A stretch of 64,000 nt of DNA from Planctomycetota bacterium (GCA_026692905.1 JAPLNL010000122.1:1-64000), one strand, 5' to 3'; positions 1-9,014 are shown, numbered from the stretch's first letter. The notes: generated by a model not told the origin, from the sequence alone. Made by a program: numbers and translations.

Positions 1-132
1 CTTTGGTCAAAGGCTCGTCGCAACTCAATAGCCTGACGACCAACGAGAATAGAGGCTTAACGAGCATCCATTCGATTTTCTTTCGCGTTCTTTCGTTTTT
101 TTCGGCAAAAAAGAGACTTAAGACTTCCTGCA

Positions 133-1395
133 CTAGCGCCCAATGGCTTGTTGATTCGGTGTGTTCTCGACTTTGGGTCGAATCAGCAAAACGATCATGA
201 TCGATAGCAGCGCTGTACTTGCAAACACCCCGAAAATAATGTTCAGTGGAACATGTCGGTCTCGAAGTTCACCAAACCCCCAGTCGGCAAAGCCGCCGCA
301 CCCGATGCTGACCAAATTCATAAAGCCGTAGCCGGTAGCTCGCAACTCGGGTCGGACAATTTGGCAAAGGATTGGCATGTTGTTGCAATCAAAGAAGCCC
401 CATCCCAAGCCGAACAAGATCAGAAAGCCAATAGCCACGCTAAGGCTTCCTGCATTTCCAATTCCGAACAGCGATGGAAGGAAAAAGCTCATTCCTAACG
501 CGCTCACGAAAATGCGGCCGCGGTTTGTGGTTTGCATGCAGCGATCCGCTAACCAGCCTCCGATGCACACCCCAATCAGCGAAGCAACTTGCACGTAGAG
601 AACGGAAGACATTCCGGCTTTACCCTGCCCAAGCCCAAATTTCTCTTTGAGAATATCTGGCATCCAGTCTTTCACCACCCAGCCAGCCATAGCCGGCAGG
701 GTAAAGTACAAAACCAATAGGAGGAAATTTCGATTGGTTAACAACTCAAGGAACGAAGCAAACGGCGATGTTTCGACTCGCTCTGCATTGGAACGCTCGG
801 GATTGCGAAGAACGGCAAACAGTGGCAACGCGTAAAGCACCCCAACAAGCCCACAAGCACCAAAGGCCCACCGCCAGCCCAGTGAAGGTTCGTCTGCAAC
901 ATAGCCAGTGAAACCACCCAATATGATCCCAAGATAAATTCCCATCTGGTGGAATCCGACCGCCCGTGAGCGAGTCCGACTTGAGTGATACTCTGAAATC
1001 ATGGCGAGAGCGGCAGGAATGTAGAACGCTTCGCTAATTCCCATCACAGCTCGTGCGACCAGCAACTGAGGAAACGTTGTCACGTAGGCAGTTGCAAATG
1101 TGACGGCAGACCAGACAAAGAGACTTCCGGCAATAACATGCCGACGACTCGTTCGATCTGCAACAAAGCCACCTAATGGGCTCAAGCCAGCGTACACCCA
1201 TTTGAAACACCCCAGGACGATGCCCCATTTGGCCTTGGTCGCGATGTCTGGAATGTCAGCCATCATCGAGGTCTTCATCGCCGCAAGCATCTGGCGATCG
1301 AGATAGTTCAGCAGGGCAACCGGCACCAGAAGTGCAACCACCAGCCAAGCCATCTGGACACTGTTGATCGATTTATCTGACTCAACATTAACCAT
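133..1395 (-). CDS. MFS transporter, sugar/organic-anion symporter type
   Basis: A 12-helix major facilitator protein of about 420 residues in the inner membrane. The first helix is followed by an NYLDRQML segment and the TM2-TM3 loop has the family motif GGFVADRTSRR. Together these resemble the anion:cation symporter branch (hexuronate/galactonate transporters), so a sugar acid is a reasonable but unproven substrate. The frame can be extended two codons to a TTG at 1401. The ATG at 1395 is preferred because an AGGA lies about 9 bases upstream. The gene shares its strand with the PVC dehydrogenase and Gfo/Idh oxidoreductase further upstream, which fits uptake for a carbohydrate oxidation module. 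The 132 bases after the stop hold nothing recognisable. Confidence 0.9.
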   Translation of the reverse strand: MVNVESDKSINSVQMAWLVVALLVPVALLNYLDRQMLAAMKTSMMADIPDIATKAKWGIVLGCFKWVYAGLSPLGGFVADRTSRRHVIAGSLFVWSAVTFATAYVTTFPQLLVARAVMGISEAFYIPAALAMISEYHSSRTRSRAVGFHQMGIYLGIILGGFTGYVADEPSLGWRWAFGACGLVGVLYALPLFAVLRNPERSNAERVETSPFASFLELLTNRNFLLLVLYFTLPAMAGWVVKDWMPDILKEKFGLGQGKAGMSSVLYVQVASLIGVCIGGWLADRCMQTTNRGRIFVSALGMSFFLPSLFGIGNAGSLSVAIGFLILFGLGWGFFDCNNMPILCQIVRPELRATGYGFMNLVSIGCGGFADWGFGELRDRHVPLNIIFGVFASTALLSIMIVLLIRPKVENTPNQQAIGR

Positions 1396-1465
1396 ATTCA
1401 ATATCCTATGTCACGCTCACCACTTGATGACTCAGGCAATCGGCAGGAAACAGACACCTAGATTC

Positions 1466-1519
1466 GTAGCTGGATTCGCCAGAATTCAGTATGTTCTGAA
1501 TTCTGTCGAATCCAGCTAC
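1466..1519. repeat. Palindromic intergenic repeat, GCTGGATTCGCCAGAATTC family
   Basis: Two arms of 24 bases (1466-1489 and 1496-1519) pair with only two mismatches around a 6-base loop. Related but decayed copies of the same word occur at about 23018-23062 and 33343-33357. It lies between the stop of the gene at 1540-1848 and the start of the MFS gene, so it could end the first transcript or stabilise the RNA. Most likely it is a REP-like dispersed palindrome. Confidence 0.7.
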
Positions 1520-1539
1520 GGTAATTATCATGCCGACGC

Positions 1540-1848
1540 TCAAGGATCCACCAACTCATAGATTCCTCGACCAGCTCGCTTGAGCTTTCCTTGTTCGGTA
1601 AGCTCCTCCCAAACATCCTTTGGAAATTGGCTTGGAGGGGTGATTGCGACCACTCCCGACTTGCCGCCACCAGACATTGGGCCGTGACCGATACGCGACT
1701 CATCATCCAGCTTGGTTAGCTTCAATCGTTTCCGAAAGGCCTTCATCGCTAGGCGAAGCTCTTCTTTTCTGGCTGCCGGATCGGGTGCTACTGGGCTGGA
1801 TGATACCGGTTCGGATGGTGGAACTGGGGTTGGAGCAGAATCAGACAT
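1540..1848 (-). CDS. Small conserved planctomycete protein, function unknown
   Basis: A 102-residue protein I do not recognise as a named family. It has a proline/serine-rich N-terminal tail of about 25 residues, then a basic helix (LRLAMKAFRKRLKLTKLDDE) and a C-terminal part with a glycine-rich turn and a WEELTEQGKLKRAGRG segment. The latter is reminiscent of a small winged-helix end, but that is only an impression. The reading frame runs open to 1932. The ATG at 1848 is preferred because the residues before it look like non-coding sequence, although there is no clear Shine-Dalgarno. It lies between the MFS gene and the PVC dehydrogenase on the same strand. Confidence 0.65.
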   Translation of the reverse strand: MSDSAPTPVPPSEPVSSSPVAPDPAARKEELRLAMKAFRKRLKLTKLDDESRIGHGPMSGGGKSGVVAITPPSQFPKDVWEELTEQGKLKRAGRGIYELVDP

Positions 1849-2042
1849 GAGAGTGTCTTTGGTGAGAGTGGTTCTATGCCGCAAATCAGAAGACACGATT
1901 TGCTCAACTCCCATATGATAACAGGAAACCAATAGGAATGTGAAAGCGGTGGTGAACAGAATTAGATAGGGTCGTGTGTGCGCATTCGTCCCGGAGCGAC
2001 GAGCGACAATGTCGCCCTACGGTCCGCGAAGGTAGCGTGAGG

Positions 2043-2056
2043 CCGCCTGAAGGCGG
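2043..2056. repeat. Short GCCGCCTGAAGGCGGTACACC hairpin repeat
   Basis: CCGCCT and AGGCGG form a tight hairpin with a 2-base loop directly after the PVC dehydrogenase stop codon. It is followed by TACACCAAC. A related copy, CGCCTGAAGGCTGGACACCAAC, lies at about 60477-60498. Position and structure fit a transcription end, but the recurrence says dispersed repeat. Confidence 0.55.
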
Positions 2057-2068
2057 TACACCAACAGC

Positions 2069-5000
2069 CTAGTCTACCGTCTGGATTGTTAGGGCCATGA
2101 CGATTGGTGCTGACGAATCCGAACCCTTGATCAGCTCGATCTTGGCCAGCGGCTCTCGCGATTCGGGCTTAATCGATAGATATCGCATTTGGCGTCCTTT
2201 GAGGTTGAATGCAAATTCGCTTTTGGGCACGTCCACTCGGCGGATGTAGTCCGCAAAATGCTCGCCATTGATGAACGGATGGTCTTCCGTCTTTCCATTG
2301 ACATAGTGCAACCGTACAATCATTGAAACGCTTCCCTTTTCGCTCGCGGGGAACGACCAACCGCCGACGCCGCTGAGCAGGTGAATCGCGGTTGCTGAAG
2401 CCTGGCAAGTCAACTCAACCTGCTTGGGCATCTTCGGGGCCATGTTGCCATTCGGTCCATGCAGCATAATCGCATTCGGTACTCGATCGCCTTGAGGATC
2501 GACCAGCAAGAATGGAATCTCCTTGAACATCTTTGGAGTCCAATCGGAAAACACCAGTCGCTCCTCGGTTCCTTTCTCGTCAAAGAACATCCCCTTGGTA
2601 GTCGTGATGGTCGCAACCTTGTCGATCGGGAGCGGCACGTACTTGCCTTTGCTCGCCAGAAACTCGAGTAGATCCCTCAATTCCAGGCGGCTCATTTGGC
2701 CTTCAAAGCCCTCTGGCATCAACGACTTTTGCGACGCGATCAAGTCCTCGATATCCTCGCGCAAGATAACTTCTTTTTTGCCTTGGGCATTGATGATTTC
2801 GATCGAAGTCTTGCTTTCACCGGCTAACATTCCAGTGAGCACGATACCATCGGTAGTTCGAACGCTGTAGGTGCGGAAATTGCCTTCAACGCTGCGGCTT
2901 GGGTCAAGAATATTCATCAGCAATTCGTGCTTAGGGTGAACGGCCATGCCTGTTAAATTCGGACCGATGTTGACTCCGAGTTCGCCATGCTTGTGACAGG
3001 CTGCACAGTGTTTTTCGTACATCGCTTTGCCTGCACTCACGCTGCCAGCTTCCTCGGTGATGGCCATGAAGTTATCGAGTACTTTCTGTCGGTCACTGTT
3101 CGGAACCCCGCCGCTTGATTTCATTACAGCGAGTGCACGTTCGCGAACCTTGGCATTGGGGTGGTCACGCAAGGCTTGTTTCTGGTCCAACTGCAAATCG
3201 CCCAAAGTTACTTTGCCTGCTTCCATCAGGTCCAGCAATTCCAAGGTAGACTGAGGTCGGCTCAGCAAGACTCGAATTGAATTCTTGAGGAAGTCAGGTG
3301 GCAAAGTTCGAGCGCGTTCGGTAAGTAGTGCGGCCAATCCCTTGGCTCGCGAAACACTCAACGCCTCCACCAATCCCTTTGAAAATTCAGGAGCAGCTTG
3401 TGCCGTGACCTGAGCAATCACGTCTGTCACGATTACGATGTTTTCTGGTTGCAGGACCAGGCATTGTTTGGCAGCCGCGATTCGGCTTTCGGTATCCTTT
3501 TTGGCATCACCAAAAACAGAGACAAGCTCTTGCTGGATTTTGGCTAGTCCCTCGCCGAGATCCTTCACCCCGATTGCATTCGCTAGTTGCAGAACTTGGC
3601 TCTTGGATTCGATCGGCAAGGAACCGTTAAGCCATGTTGTCAGCAATCGATCGCCGGCAGCTTTGGAAACCGATACTTCGTAGTCCTTTGGCCAACCCGC
3701 AACGAGTCCGCTAATGAAAACGGAAGTCACGCTGGGATTGCCTGGAGTCACAATAAGCTTCTCAATGCCCACCGCGTCCATCTTAGATCGCGCCGCGTGC
3801 TGAGCAACGATTCCTATTTGCTTCAAAATGGCTTCCGAAGGCTGCCAATCTTTTTGGCCGACCAAGACAGGTAGCAAATCAAAAGCATGCGTCGCCGCAG
3901 CGCTGGTCCATGCATCCAATAGCCAGCGGTCAGAAGCACCCGGCGCGTCGCTTTTGAGTTTTGTCAGCATGTCGGGTCTGGCAAGCAACGTAATGAGTTC
4001 TGGGCTAGATGCGGACACATCGGCGACTTTGAGCAAAGCAGCGAGTCGCACTTGAGGATCTTCGTCGTTGAGAATTCCAGCAGCGATGATTGCATCCAAA
4101 GTTTGCGAGCTGTTCGCGGCGACTTGGAGTGCATTTCTGCGAACACCAGGGCTTTTGTGTTTCATCGCGGAAGTCAATTCATTCTCCCTCTTCACGCCGG
4201 ATTGTGCGTTGGTGAATGCAACCGTCTTGGATGGTTTCGTGGCGTTCAAAATCCAAAGAGCATGAATCGCACCTACGTTCAGACCATTGCTATCGACCGA
4301 GTCGTCACTCACCAGTGACCGCAACGCCTGAGTGGTGGCATTGGACAATGCTCCCTTTTCGATCAAAAGCCTTTGTGCATGTTTACGCCAAAGCATCGTT
4401 GGGTGCTTTAGTGCTCCGACCAAGGCGGCTTCGTTGCTAGGGTCCAAGCCATTGAGCACGGACTTATCAGCCGCCTCTGTGGCCGCTTTGTCCAAGCCGT
4501 CTTTGCCATTGTAAACGACGCGGTAAACTCGGCCGTATTTCTTGTCTCGCAAATCGCTTTCGTAAGCGTTGCCCTTGCCGGTTGAAAAACCTTGCGGTGT
4601 TGGGTTGTGCTGGACGATGAAGTTGTACCAATCGAGTACCCAAACGTTCCCGTCTGGACCGACTTCAGCCATGATCGGAGCCGCCCATTCGTCGTTGCTT
4701 GCGACCAGGTTGAATGGGCTCGTGCTTTGATAGCCTGCTCCGGCTTTGTCGATGACGAAGGTGCCGACCAAGTGCCCTGTGGGCTCGCATACGAATGCGA
4801 CGCGGTTCCACCAACTCTTTGGGTACTTGCGAGCGGTGTAGAGAGCGTGGCCGCAACCAGCCGTGTAGCCGCCGTGCTGGTCAACTTGACGTACATTGGG
4901 AGTGATCGGGCTAATGTTGTTGCTGTCTGCGATCGAACTCAGGACAGCCGGCGACCAACCGTTGACGCGTTCGTAATAACTGTTAGCAATCGGCATGAAA

Positions 5001-6682
5001 ACGCTAGGCGTTCCATTCGCTGTCGATCCAAAGATGAGTCCTTCCTCGCTTTGTCCGAATCCCCATGTGTTATTGTTGGTAGAGCGAACAAACTCGAGTT
5101 TGGTTACGCGAATGGAATGAGCGTCAAATTTGTTGGTTCGTTCGGAGGCTGCTTTGCCACTTTCCAAAGTATAGACGGGTGCCGTTTCATTGGAGACTCC
5201 GGCATCGATGGCGAATCGCCAGAACCCTTGTCGGAAGCTTTGTTGTTTTTCGCCGTTGATGACGGGGGTCGAGTCGTTGTAGCCTTGCATGGCCCAAATC
5301 CAATTGTCGATCCCGTATTGGAAATTGCTGACACCACCATGCGTGTCGCCCATTGCCCAGCCGGTGATCAGTTCTTGTCTCATGTCAGCAACATCGTCGC
5401 CAGTCGTATCCTTCATGAAGACCGTCTTTTGACCGTCTTGAATGATGGCACCGCCTCGGCAACAGAGGATAGAGGACGGAATACTCAGATTGGTTGCGAA
5501 CACGGTAAACTTGTCTGCAACACCGTCATGGTTGGTGTCTTCGCAAATTCGGACACGATCGCGACCTTTGCCCGGTGGTTGCAATTCGTTTGGGTAATCG
5601 ATCGTTTCGCAGACCCATAGACGCCCACGATGGTCCCAGTTCATGGCGAGTGGTTTGCCGGCCAAGCCCGCATAGGATCGGTCGGAAGCGGCATCCGTTT
5701 CGGACGCCCATAGCTTCATTTCAAATTGCTCGGGTGTAACGTAATGTTTTAGCGAATCTATAGGCGAGACTGGATTTTGCATTGTGGTAATCGGATCGCC
5801 TTGAACGCCCCATTTTTTCCCTGGAGTGTAATTTGGGATCTTGCCTCCAACTTCGGTGAACGTGAACTTTGGGAGGTCCGCAGGCACTTCGGTCATTCTT
5901 GGAATTGGGAATCGTTTGGCATCGGTAAACGAAGCGACGTTGGCCAACGACTTGTTGGCGGACCATTTGATTCCACGCTCGAGCAGATTTTGGAATCCAG
6001 GTTGCTTCCATGTGTCCATGTTGTGGCCCCAAGCTGTGTAAAATACACGGCCCTTACCGTGCGTTCGCACCCAGGTCCAAGGCTCGCTTTTGGTTCCCTC
6101 AGCGAGTTTGCCTTCGCGACGTTCTTCCAGGACGATTCGATTGACTGTGTTGTGCTTGTGGTGGATGTACGTTTCGTCCCAGCTTTCGAAGCCGTTGAAG
6201 CCCTTCATGATCTCATGATCAGGTGCAACGATTTGCGTTGAAAAACGCTGACCGCCGTGTTCTTTGAATTGAGCTCCGCACAGTTCGATGTATTTGTCCG
6301 AATTCAGGAAGCAGTAGGTTGCGCAGTGCAAGGGAACGAATCCTTTGCCGCTGGCAACATAGTCCAATAGAGCTTTTTCCTGCGAGTCGGTGATTTTGAC
6401 CGTGTTGGCATAGATCAGCAGGACATCGAACTGGTTGAGGCGATCGCTTTGGAGACTCGCTTCGGAATCATCGCTGTAGACGACTTCGACTCCAACATCC
6501 GCGAGTGGCTTTTGAATAGCGCGGAATAGTGAGGCAGGTTGGTGATGGCCCGTATCTCCCAGCATCAGGACTTTCACACTGTCCTTGGCTGGAGCTGCGA
6601 TCTGAGCGGATGTCGGGACGCACATCAAAGACGCTAAGGCGATGGAAAACGCCCAATGCAAAACGCTTTTTGGTGTCAGCAT
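2069..6682 (-). CDS. ThuA + PVC-type membrane-bound dehydrogenase + cytochrome c fusion protein
   Basis: A 1537-residue exported protein with a signal peptide (about residues 1-26, cleavage after SAQ). A ThuA-like domain follows at about 35-245, then a PVC-type dehydrogenase beta-propeller at about 310-700, and an alpha-helical HEAT-like region at about 740-1180. A cytochrome c domain carries a CAACH heme site at C1226-H1230 and a downstream GPNLTGM segment that could supply the axial Met. A C-terminal beta-rich domain spans about 1350-1537. In related proteins this architecture is thought to oxidise carbohydrate-type substrates outside the cytoplasm and pass electrons to heme; the substrate here is unknown. 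The start ATG has no obvious ribosome site. Its upstream neighbour is a Gfo/Idh oxidoreductase on the same strand. Confidence 0.9.
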   Translation of the reverse strand: MLTPKSVLHWAFSIALASLMCVPTSAQIAAPAKDSVKVLMLGDTGHHQPASLFRAIQKPLADVGVEVVYSDDSEASLQSDRLNQFDVLLIYANTVKITDSQEKALLDYVASGKGFVPLHCATYCFLNSDKYIELCGAQFKEHGGQRFSTQIVAPDHEIMKGFNGFESWDETYIHHKHNTVNRIVLEERREGKLAEGTKSEPWTWVRTHGKGRVFYTAWGHNMDTWKQPGFQNLLERGIKWSANKSLANVASFTDAKRFPIPRMTEVPADLPKFTFTEVGGKIPNYTPGKKWGVQGDPITTMQNPVSPIDSLKHYVTPEQFEMKLWASETDAASDRSYAGLAGKPLAMNWDHRGRLWVCETIDYPNELQPPGKGRDRVRICEDTNHDGVADKFTVFATNLSIPSSILCCRGGAIIQDGQKTVFMKDTTGDDVADMRQELITGWAMGDTHGGVSNFQYGIDNWIWAMQGYNDSTPVINGEKQQSFRQGFWRFAIDAGVSNETAPVYTLESGKAASERTNKFDAHSIRVTKLEFVRSTNNNTWGFGQSEEGLIFGSTANGTPSVFMPIANSYYERVNGWSPAVLSSIADSNNISPITPNVRQVDQHGGYTAGCGHALYTARKYPKSWWNRVAFVCEPTGHLVGTFVIDKAGAGYQSTSPFNLVASNDEWAAPIMAEVGPDGNVWVLDWYNFIVQHNPTPQGFSTGKGNAYESDLRDKKYGRVYRVVYNGKDGLDKAATEAADKSVLNGLDPSNEAALVGALKHPTMLWRKHAQRLLIEKGALSNATTQALRSLVSDDSVDSNGLNVGAIHALWILNATKPSKTVAFTNAQSGVKRENELTSAMKHKSPGVRRNALQVAANSSQTLDAIIAAGILNDEDPQVRLAALLKVADVSASSPELITLLARPDMLTKLKSDAPGASDRWLLDAWTSAAATHAFDLLPVLVGQKDWQPSEAILKQIGIVAQHAARSKMDAVGIEKLIVTPGNPSVTSVFISGLVAGWPKDYEVSVSKAAGDRLLTTWLNGSLPIESKSQVLQLANAIGVKDLGEGLAKIQQELVSVFGDAKKDTESRIAAAKQCLVLQPENIVIVTDVIAQVTAQAAPEFSKGLVEALSVSRAKGLAALLTERARTLPPDFLKNSIRVLLSRPQSTLELLDLMEAGKVTLGDLQLDQKQALRDHPNAKVRERALAVMKSSGGVPNSDRQKVLDNFMAITEEAGSVSAGKAMYEKHCAACHKHGELGVNIGPNLTGMAVHPKHELLMNILDPSRSVEGNFRTYSVRTTDGIVLTGMLAGESKTSIEIINAQGKKEVILREDIEDLIASQKSLMPEGFEGQMSRLELRDLLEFLASKGKYVPLPIDKVATITTTKGMFFDEKGTEERLVFSDWTPKMFKEIPFLLVDPQGDRVPNAIMLHGPNGNMAPKMPKQVELTCQASATAIHLLSGVGGWSFPASEKGSVSMIVRLHYVNGKTEDHPFINGEHFADYIRRVDVPKSEFAFNLKGRQMRYLSIKPESREPLAKIELIKGSDSSAPIVMALTIQTVD

Positions 6683-6787
6683 AATTGGTATCGATTCAAA
6701 AGTTGGCGGGAGGGATTCTGGATCGCAACGGTCGATAACGATCGTTGTTTTGCATCCTCAGGTACTGGCTTGGTGTTAGCGGTTCAA

Positions 6788-6811
6788 AGCTTGGGACATT
6801 GGTCCCAAGCT
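6788..6811. repeat. AGCTTGGGAC hairpin between Gfo/Idh and PVC dehydrogenase genes
   Basis: AGCTTGGGAC and GTCCCAAGCT are perfect 10-base arms around an ATTG loop, 28 bases past the Gfo/Idh stop codon. There is no T-run on the minus strand, so it is either a weak terminator or processing hairpin, or a dispersed palindrome. Confidence 0.55.
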
Positions 6812-6838
6812 ACGATGCGGTTTCAATCGAACGGTTCG

Positions 6839-7954
6839 CTACTGAAGTGTGAACTCAGGCAGTTTGACGAGTTGTCCACCTTTGACGGCACTTTCGTGGG
6901 CGCAAATGCCGACGCAGGTCCAGTTGGCACTGGTAACCGCATTCGGTTTCGGATCTCGATTTTCGACCAGGGAGCTAACAAACTCGTGAACAAGATGCGG
7001 GTGCGAACCGCCGTGACCGCCACCTTGAATGAAAGACAAATGGTCTGCATCTTGGATGGTTTGAGTGAATTTGCGGATCGGCTCAGGTAGCAAATGCGCG
7101 TAGTCCGGAACCTTTACTTCGCCTGCAATTTCGTGTTCAGGCAACTTCGCCGTGTGGAGAATATGTGGTTTGCCCTCGACCAAAGACCATTCGAAACTCT
7201 TTTTCGTGCCGTAGACGTCAAAGCTCTCTCGGTATTGTCGAGCGGTGTCGAATAAGAACCGCCAGATGTGAGCCGCGACATCGCTGTCCTTAATCTTGAT
7301 GTGGCAAGATTCCACGGCAAACGAATTGCCGGATTTCTTTGCGAGGCTTTCGTTGATGGTTCCTGAACCAAAACAGGAAACGTACTCGGCCCGGCCGTCG
7401 ACCAAGCCCAACACGGGCGAAACAACGTGGGTTGCGTAGTGCATCGGTATCATACGCTCCCAATATTCTGGCCAGCCAGCCATGTCTTGCGGGTGGGAGG
7501 CAGCCATGTATTGGATCTTGCCCAGTTCACCCTTTAGATACATTTCCTTGATGAACAAATACTCGCGGCTGTAGACCACGGTTTCTGCCATCATGTACTT
7601 GAGACCCGTGTCGGCAACCAACTGGCAAATTTGGTCGCACTCTTCGATGGTGGTCGCCATTGGTACAGTGCACATCACGTGCTTTCCAGCCTTTAAAGCC
7701 CGCATGCTCATCCAAGCGTGGTCTGGAATCGGTGAGTTGATGTGGACGAAGTCAACCTCGGGATCCTCAAGGACTTTGTCGAATTCTTGATACCGTTTGG
7801 CGATCCCAAATCGATCGCCTACCAGATTGAGATCGGCCTCGTTCCGACGGCAAATTGCGTGAACATTGGCGTTTGGATGGCATTGATAGATGGGGATAAA
7901 TTCGGCGCCGAAACCGAGACCGACCATGGCAACATTGATCTTCTTTTGCGTCAT
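6839..7954 (-). CDS. Gfo/Idh/MocA family NAD(P)-dependent oxidoreductase
   Basis: A 371-residue cytoplasmic enzyme. The N-terminal Rossmann fold is seen in VAMVGLGFGAEFIPIY, and the conserved substrate-side motif of the family appears as GKHVMCTVPMATT (usual EKP replaced by TVP). The C-terminal alpha/beta domain has HGGSHPHLVHEF. Members oxidise or reduce sugars, inositols or sugar acids; the substrate cannot be read here. The frame extends 39 codons upstream to 8071, but the ATG at 7954 starts exactly before the Rossmann strand. The extension would also run through the inverted repeat in the divergent promoter region. It is probably co-expressed with the PVC dehydrogenase 156 bases downstream. 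Confidence 0.9.
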   Translation of the reverse strand: MTQKKINVAMVGLGFGAEFIPIYQCHPNANVHAICRRNEADLNLVGDRFGIAKRYQEFDKVLEDPEVDFVHINSPIPDHAWMSMRALKAGKHVMCTVPMATTIEECDQICQLVADTGLKYMMAETVVYSREYLFIKEMYLKGELGKIQYMAASHPQDMAGWPEYWERMIPMHYATHVVSPVLGLVDGRAEYVSCFGSGTINESLAKKSGNSFAVESCHIKIKDSDVAAHIWRFLFDTARQYRESFDVYGTKKSFEWSLVEGKPHILHTAKLPEHEIAGEVKVPDYAHLLPEPIRKFTQTIQDADHLSFIQGGGHGGSHPHLVHEFVSSLVENRDPKPNAVTSANWTCVGICAHESAVKGGQLVKLPEFTLQ

Positions 7955-8044
7955 TAGTAAAGGTGGAAGGGTGGAAGGAACGGAATTGGAAGGTTTTTCG
8001 AGTTGATTAGTGTGGCAATTACCCGTCAAATACGCCATGTTAAA

Positions 8045-8075
8045 TTGCGCAAAAAAGATGAGGTTTTTCACGCAA
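8045..8075. promoter_or_regulatory. Inverted repeat in the divergent Gfo/Idh - XylR-remnant promoter region
   Basis: TTGCGCAAAAAA (8045-8056) and TTTTTCACGCAA (8064-8075) are imperfect inverted repeats, 10 of 12 positions matching. Their centres are 19 bases apart, about two helical turns. The site lies 90 bases upstream of the Gfo/Idh start and 10 bases upstream of the remnant's ATG. That is where an AraC/XylR dimer would bind to control itself and the divergent operon. This is inference from position and symmetry. Confidence 0.4.
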
Positions 8076-8085
8076 GCCTATTTTC

Positions 8086-8230
8086 ATGACTGAGCATAAC
8101 AAACCTAAAAAACAACGTAAGTCCGTCGCTCTGCTGATTGAAACTTCGAATGCCCACGGAATACATGAGTGTGATCTTCAAAAAACGATTTGGCATCTCG
8201 CCTGGCAGATACAGAAGACAATCGATTTGA
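8086..8230 (+). pseudogene. Remnant of a XylR-type (LacI-like sensor + AraC HTH) regulator with a large internal deletion
   Basis: From the ATG at 8086 the frame gives a basic tail and then RKSVALLIETSNA, which is how planctomycete XylR-like regulators begin their sugar-binding domain. Directly afterwards, shifted by one base, the sequence reads EYMSVIFKKRFGISPGRYRR and ends at a TGA at 8228-8230. This is the second helix-turn-helix end of an AraC/XylS DNA-binding domain. Intact relatives are about 380-400 residues, so roughly 1 kb between the two ends is missing and the join is out of frame. The gene was divergent to the Gfo/Idh oxidoreductase, its probable target. The identification rests on recognising both termini. 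Confidence 0.72.
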
Positions 8231-8365
8231 TGACGAATAGAAACGTAGAGATTTCGGAATCGACCAGTTATACTTGAAATCCGAAGGGTAAATCCAAAGA
8301 ATAGGTGGATGCAAACGGATTGTCTTGAGAATGCATGGGATTGAATAGCAAAGGGCAATGAACGC

Positions 8366-8926
8366 ATGAGTACGATTGCAAAGTTAAGCGGTTCCGATTT
8401 CGACTCAATGGTCGAACGAGGCGCTTTCGATAACCTAAGACCCTTGAAGATTGAATTGATTTACGGAGAGTTGCGATTCATGAACCCCGCTGGACCTATC
8501 CATGAAGGTGAGATCGAGTACTTGAATCGTTGGTCTTTTACCAACACCGATCCCAAGACCATTTCCGTTCGGGTCCAATCGGGAATCAATTGTGGTGAGA
8601 ACCGGCCAGAGCCAGACGTGGTATGGGTGCGGAGGCTAACATCGAGACGGATTCGGCCCACGAACGAAGATGTTTTACTTTTGATCGAGGTTTCCGACTC
8701 AAGTTTGAAGCAAGACCTGGGTGAAAAAGCAGGGCTTTATGCGCAGCATGGTATTCTCGAATATTGGATCGTGGATGTCAACGCTGAGAAAGTTCATGTG
8801 TTGCGTGAACCCGCCGATGGAACGTATTCGACTGTGGAAGTGTTTAGCAAGCCAGCCATCATCTCACCTCAGTGCCAACCTCTGGCGAAACTAGACCTGA
8901 CTGATTTATTCGATTTAGATAATTAG
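8366..8926 (+). CDS. Uma2 family (DUF820) putative restriction endonuclease-like protein
   Basis: A 186-residue protein with the Uma2 layout. The N-terminal LKIELIYGELRFMNP strand pair is followed by EPDVVWVRR (acidic residue of the PD-(D/E)XK core), LLIEVSDSSLKQDLGEKAGLYAQ (Glu and distal Lys of the core) and GILEYWIVDV. The fold is nuclease-like, but the natural role of this family, much expanded in planctomycetes and cyanobacteria, is unknown. An AAAGGG element lies about 10 bases before the ATG. It is a single gene between the regulator remnant and the 31-bp repeat array. Confidence 0.87.
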   Translation: MSTIAKLSGSDFDSMVERGAFDNLRPLKIELIYGELRFMNPAGPIHEGEIEYLNRWSFTNTDPKTISVRVQSGINCGENRPEPDVVWVRRLTSRRIRPTNEDVLLLIEVSDSSLKQDLGEKAGLYAQHGILEYWIVDVNAEKVHVLREPADGTYSTVEVFSKPAIISPQCQPLAKLDLTDLFDLDN

Positions 8927-9014
8927 GCTCCAGCCAAATCCGCAGTCCGTATATCCTTCGCCAGCTCGCCGACTTAGAATTAGCAGCCAAGGCAAGCGGC
9001 GGGTTCAGAAATAC

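Noticed and set aside
4592-5620. Long plus-strand open frame of about 340 codons
   Set aside because: It lies wholly inside the ThuA/PVC dehydrogenase gene on the other strand, and the protein has no domain or sensible composition.
8068-8367. Minus-strand open frame of 99 codons across the regulator remnant
   Set aside because: The opposite strand carries recognisable XylR/AraC ends; this frame has no features and spans the divergent promoter.
8366-8926. Uma2 gene as part of a defence system
   Set aside because: No methylase, toxin, antitoxin or other defence gene is adjacent, and Uma2 copies are common single genes in this phylum.
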